A program made the position numbers and the translations under genes. Positions 61,623 through 64,000 of a DNA stretch of 64,000 nucleotides are shown here, in pieces. Under the pieces are notes generated by a model. That model searched no databases, had not been told where the DNA came from, and saw only the letters and a program-made list of their open reading frames with translations. Each line of letters starts with the position of its first letter. Position 1 is the first letter of the stretch. This DNA is from Anisakis pegreffii (taxonomy: Eukaryota > Nematoda > Chromadorea > Rhabditida > Anisakidae): positions 91,535 to 155,534 of the forward strand of contig JAPYMA010002490.1 in the NCBI GenBank assembly GCA_035041965.1. Reading direction: 5' to 3'.

Positions 61623-61660
61623 AGAAAAGGAAAGCCTGACTCCCAGTTCAACGTATCTTC

Positions 61661-61721
61661 GGGTAGAAAACGTCTTATCAGCCCTGACTAATCCGAGCTG
61701 ATAAGCAGCCATTTACTACCC
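61661..61721. other. Nested stem-loop
   Basis: CTTATCAGC (61674-61682) pairs exactly with GCTGATAAG (61697-61705) around a 14-nt loop, inside an outer pair GGGTAG (61661-61666) and CTACCC (61716-61721). It lies 39 bp from the previous stem-loop. Confidence 0.5.
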
Positions 61722-61980
61722 AAAGCACCAGAGCGATGGCTGTGTTATCCGATGAAAGTGAACCTATCCAGACCCTTCCAAGTCTCACGAAAACATCGAC
61801 AGCCTCAAGCTCTGGTCTGAACTGGAAATCAGGTGGTACCACCCAGCTAGTGAACACGTCCCCGTTACTGGTGACTCGAATTTCACTACCCAAAAGATAA
61901 TTTTTGATCCCTTCATCCGTAAACAGTGTCTAACACAAAATACAAAAAGTGAAAGCCATTCACTAGCCGGGCAGTACCGA

Positions 61981-62046
61981 TTGAAAGAGCTCTTTATAAC
62001 CACACGAAGGTGGCCGGAAGACGAAGTTCCTCAAGAGCTCTTTCAA
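61981..62046. other. Three-way-junction fold with 14-bp perfect stem
   Basis: TTGAAAGAGCTCTT (61981-61994) pairs perfectly with AAGAGCTCTTTCAA (62033-62046). Between them are two small hairpins: CCAC-ACGAAG-GTGG (62000-62013) and GGAA-GACGAAG-TTCC (62016-62030). Both loops contain ACGAAG. Could be RNA structure in a retroelement or an uncharacterised ncRNA. Confidence 0.5.
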
Positions 62047-62810
62047 AACGAAAAACAACAATAACAATAAACAAACAAACAAAACAACAAGAAGAAACAA
62101 ATAACGACAACAAAAATAAACGAAAAATAACAGCGCCCCCCTCCCCAAAACTTTTACACTTTTCACATAAACCACATTAAAAATGCAAATTGAAAAAATA
62201 CGTCACAGCACACAATAAATGAAGCATGACAACATATAAGACATCACAACATACAAGATATATCACATAGCAACATACATCATATCATGCAACTTATCAC
62301 ATTAACGTCATATCACATATATTAAAGCAGCAACAAAAAAAGCAGCCATTCCACTCCATTACGGCAAACTGACGAATCCAACACAAAAGTAGAACACTGC
62401 TCTGAAGTTCTAAATTTGTTATCATCAGATAGAACCATAGAACAATATTTCTAACAATTATAGCATATGATTCATTCGGAATGAATCCAACGAAACCTAT
62501 GCAATTATCCTACATGACTGAGTTCCGTTACCTAATCTGTTACTGCGTTCGAAACAAAAAACTAATGAAGGATAAACAAAAAATACGGGAAGCACAGATT
62601 CATTGCACAGCATGCATTTGGAAGAAAACTTAAGCATGAAAAGAGGGATATGATAGCAAAGAAGATTTTAATAAAACCCATCGAGTTTCACATGAAATTA
62701 AAAGCCGCTGAATATTCTAATTTTATGAAGCAGGGATATCTTGTGGCTAAGCGTTTATAGAGTATCTTAAAAGAGATGATACGCTGAAAAAGAAATGAAC
62801 AAAGTTTGGT
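62047..62810. other. AT-rich intergenic stretch, nothing identified
   Basis: Contains A/C-rich low-complexity sequence (62040-62340, with repeated ACAACA and ATCACA words). No gene seen. Confidence 0.5.
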
Positions 62811-62823
62811 TTATTGTCTTGGT

Positions 62824-62839
62824 GGCCCTAAAGAGGGCC
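62824..62839 (-). terminator. Histone-type 3' stem-loop, orphan
   Basis: On the minus strand CAAC-GGCCCT-CTTT-AGGGCC-ACCAAG matches the replication-dependent histone mRNA 3' end: 6-bp GGCCCT/AGGGCC stem, four-nt loop starting with C (the nematode form, from memory), ACCA after it. No histone reading frame lies in the few hundred bases upstream on that strand. Confidence 0.5.
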
Positions 62840-63029
62840 GTTGGGTTTCACGGGGTCGAGACCTAGCCAGTGCGCAGCCTCATATCCTAGTGTCTGCAAA
62901 AAAGCGTCTCTTAAAGAACATTCCCTGCTCAAAAAAACAATTGTGGGGTAAACTACTGATAAATCAAAGATAAAAAGATTCTGAACTCATTAATACAAAA
63001 GGAAATATTTCTCAACTTAATACCTTCCC

Positions 63030-64000
63030 GTGATGAACCAACTGCAGCGACTGCTGATCGATCGAGTCGAAGCTGCTATTCCGGACCGTCGTTGAACCAT
63101 TGAACCATTCATAGACCCAGTCGAATGCCATCGTGTGAATGAAAGTTTTTAATATCAGCAATTAAAATATATTCATACGCTTATAACCAAACATCTCGAA
63201 TAAAAAGAAGAAAATGTCACAAAATGATTCCTATCCTTTTCAGTAGTTGCTTGACTGGTCAAAGACATAGACATCACATTTATCTAGAACCCGAGGTCCC
63301 CCGCCGCTGTCCATAAAGACATGGTAGTCTGACGGTACGGATGCCGGGTTCACCCGGAACCGGGATAGGATTTCTCCTTGGGTTATCAGCCCATTCTCCC
63401 GGCCACACTGCATTCGCACACCTACAGGGAGCTAGTAAATGCAGTGTCTATGTCTGCGACCCGACTAACAACGGATCAACAAAACTTAGGAATCATTCCG
63501 TGAACATTCTCACCTACTTCATGGAACTAATGTCCACGGAAAAAAGAGTAAATAATACATAAGAAAATACTTATCAATTTACCTACCCATGATAAAATTG
63601 CAGCGGCTACTGAACGGTTCCATTGCAACGTCTATCCTGCTGTTGATCCATCATTCGAATTCCCAATCGAATGCCATCGAGTCAATGAAAGTTTTAATAT
63701 TAGCGATTGGAATATATCCATGAGCATATAATGAAACAATAGAAACAAAAAGAAGAAAATGTCACAAAACGATTCCTATCCTTTTGAGTAGTTGCTTGAC
63801 TGGCCAGAGACATAGACACCACATTTATCTAGAACCCGAGGTCACCCGCCGCTGTCCATGAGAACATGGAAGTTTGACGGTACGGATGCCGGGTTCACCC
63901 GGAACCGGGATAGGATTTCTCCTTGGGTTATCAGCCCATTCTCCCGGCCACACTGCATTCGCACACCTACAGGGATCTAGAAAATGCAGTGCATATGTCT
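63030..64000. repeat. Tandem array, 545-bp period, at window edge
   Basis: Two units (about 63030-63574 and 63575-64000, second cut by the window end) align at an offset of 545 bp. Identity is moderate at the left (an ATGGCATTCGA segment at about 63130 and 63680 on the minus strand) and absolute over 100 bp at 63331-63430 and 63876-63975. The identical block is GC-rich and self-complementary (CCGGGT/ACCCGG, CCGGGA/TCCCGG, GGG/CCC). A 36-codon minus-strand frame in unit 1 (MAFDWVYEWFNGSTTV...) is stopped after eight codons in unit 2, so a protein-coding role is doubtful. Confidence 0.75.

Noticed and set aside
1..64000. Prokaryotic features such as CRISPR arrays, operons or insertion sequences
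   Set aside because: Spliceosomal introns throughout show this is nuclear DNA, and the repeats seen are MITEs or tandem arrays, not spacer-repeat arrays.

Overview
This is eukaryotic nuclear DNA, AT-rich and intron-dense, almost certainly from a nematode. Introns end in TTTCAG-type acceptors and are often about 100-400 bp. At least nine genes have an isolated splice acceptor only 4-22 nt upstream of the start codon, as expected for spliced-leader trans-splicing. A ShKT-like secreted protein and a 12-exon CAF-1 p60 gene fit the same picture. The species cannot be named from the sequence; a parasitic (possibly clade III) worm is a guess.

Layout. 1-4.9 kb: no gene, but an 839-bp hAT-like non-autonomous element. 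4.9-17.3 kb (+): a 13-exon GRAMD4 homologue with an intronic miRNA-like hairpin. 17.8-19.1 kb (-): methylmalonyl-CoA epimerase, convergent with GRAMD4. 21-21.7 kb: diverged tandem repeats. 23.3-27.4 kb (-): CAF-1 p60 (CHAF1B), with tRNA-Ile(AAT) inside one intron on the opposite strand. 30.2-30.7 kb (-): V-ATPase subunit e. 32.3-33.3 kb (+): RNase kappa, itself a V-ATPase-associated protein, so these two form a head-to-head pair. 33.3-38.3 kb: repeats, including a near-perfect 40-bp-arm inverted repeat next to a second copy of the hAT-like element. 38.3-39.0 kb (-): ShKT-like secreted protein. 40.8 kb: a 127-bp fold-back MITE with an 8-bp target duplication. 41.9-43.7 kb (+): a small, unrecognised, probably mitochondrial protein. 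45.2 kb: a 190-bp hAT MITE with a perfect target duplication. 46.0-46.25 kb (-): SDHAF1. 47.4-50.4 kb (-): mitochondrial tyrosyl-tRNA synthetase. 52.0-60.1 kb (-): the Rab3GAP catalytic subunit in 21 exons. 60.1-64 kb: no intact gene, but GC-rich highly structured segments, an orphan histone-type 3' stem-loop, and the start of a 545-bp tandem array running off the window.

The exon models were built by hand. In every multi-exon model the splice phases agree and the total length is a multiple of three. There is no operon-like cluster. Several products act in mitochondria (MCEE, SDHAF1, YARS2, the unknown 135-aa protein) and two belong to the V-ATPase Vo sector. Apart from the V-ATPase pair, the neighbourhoods look incidental.
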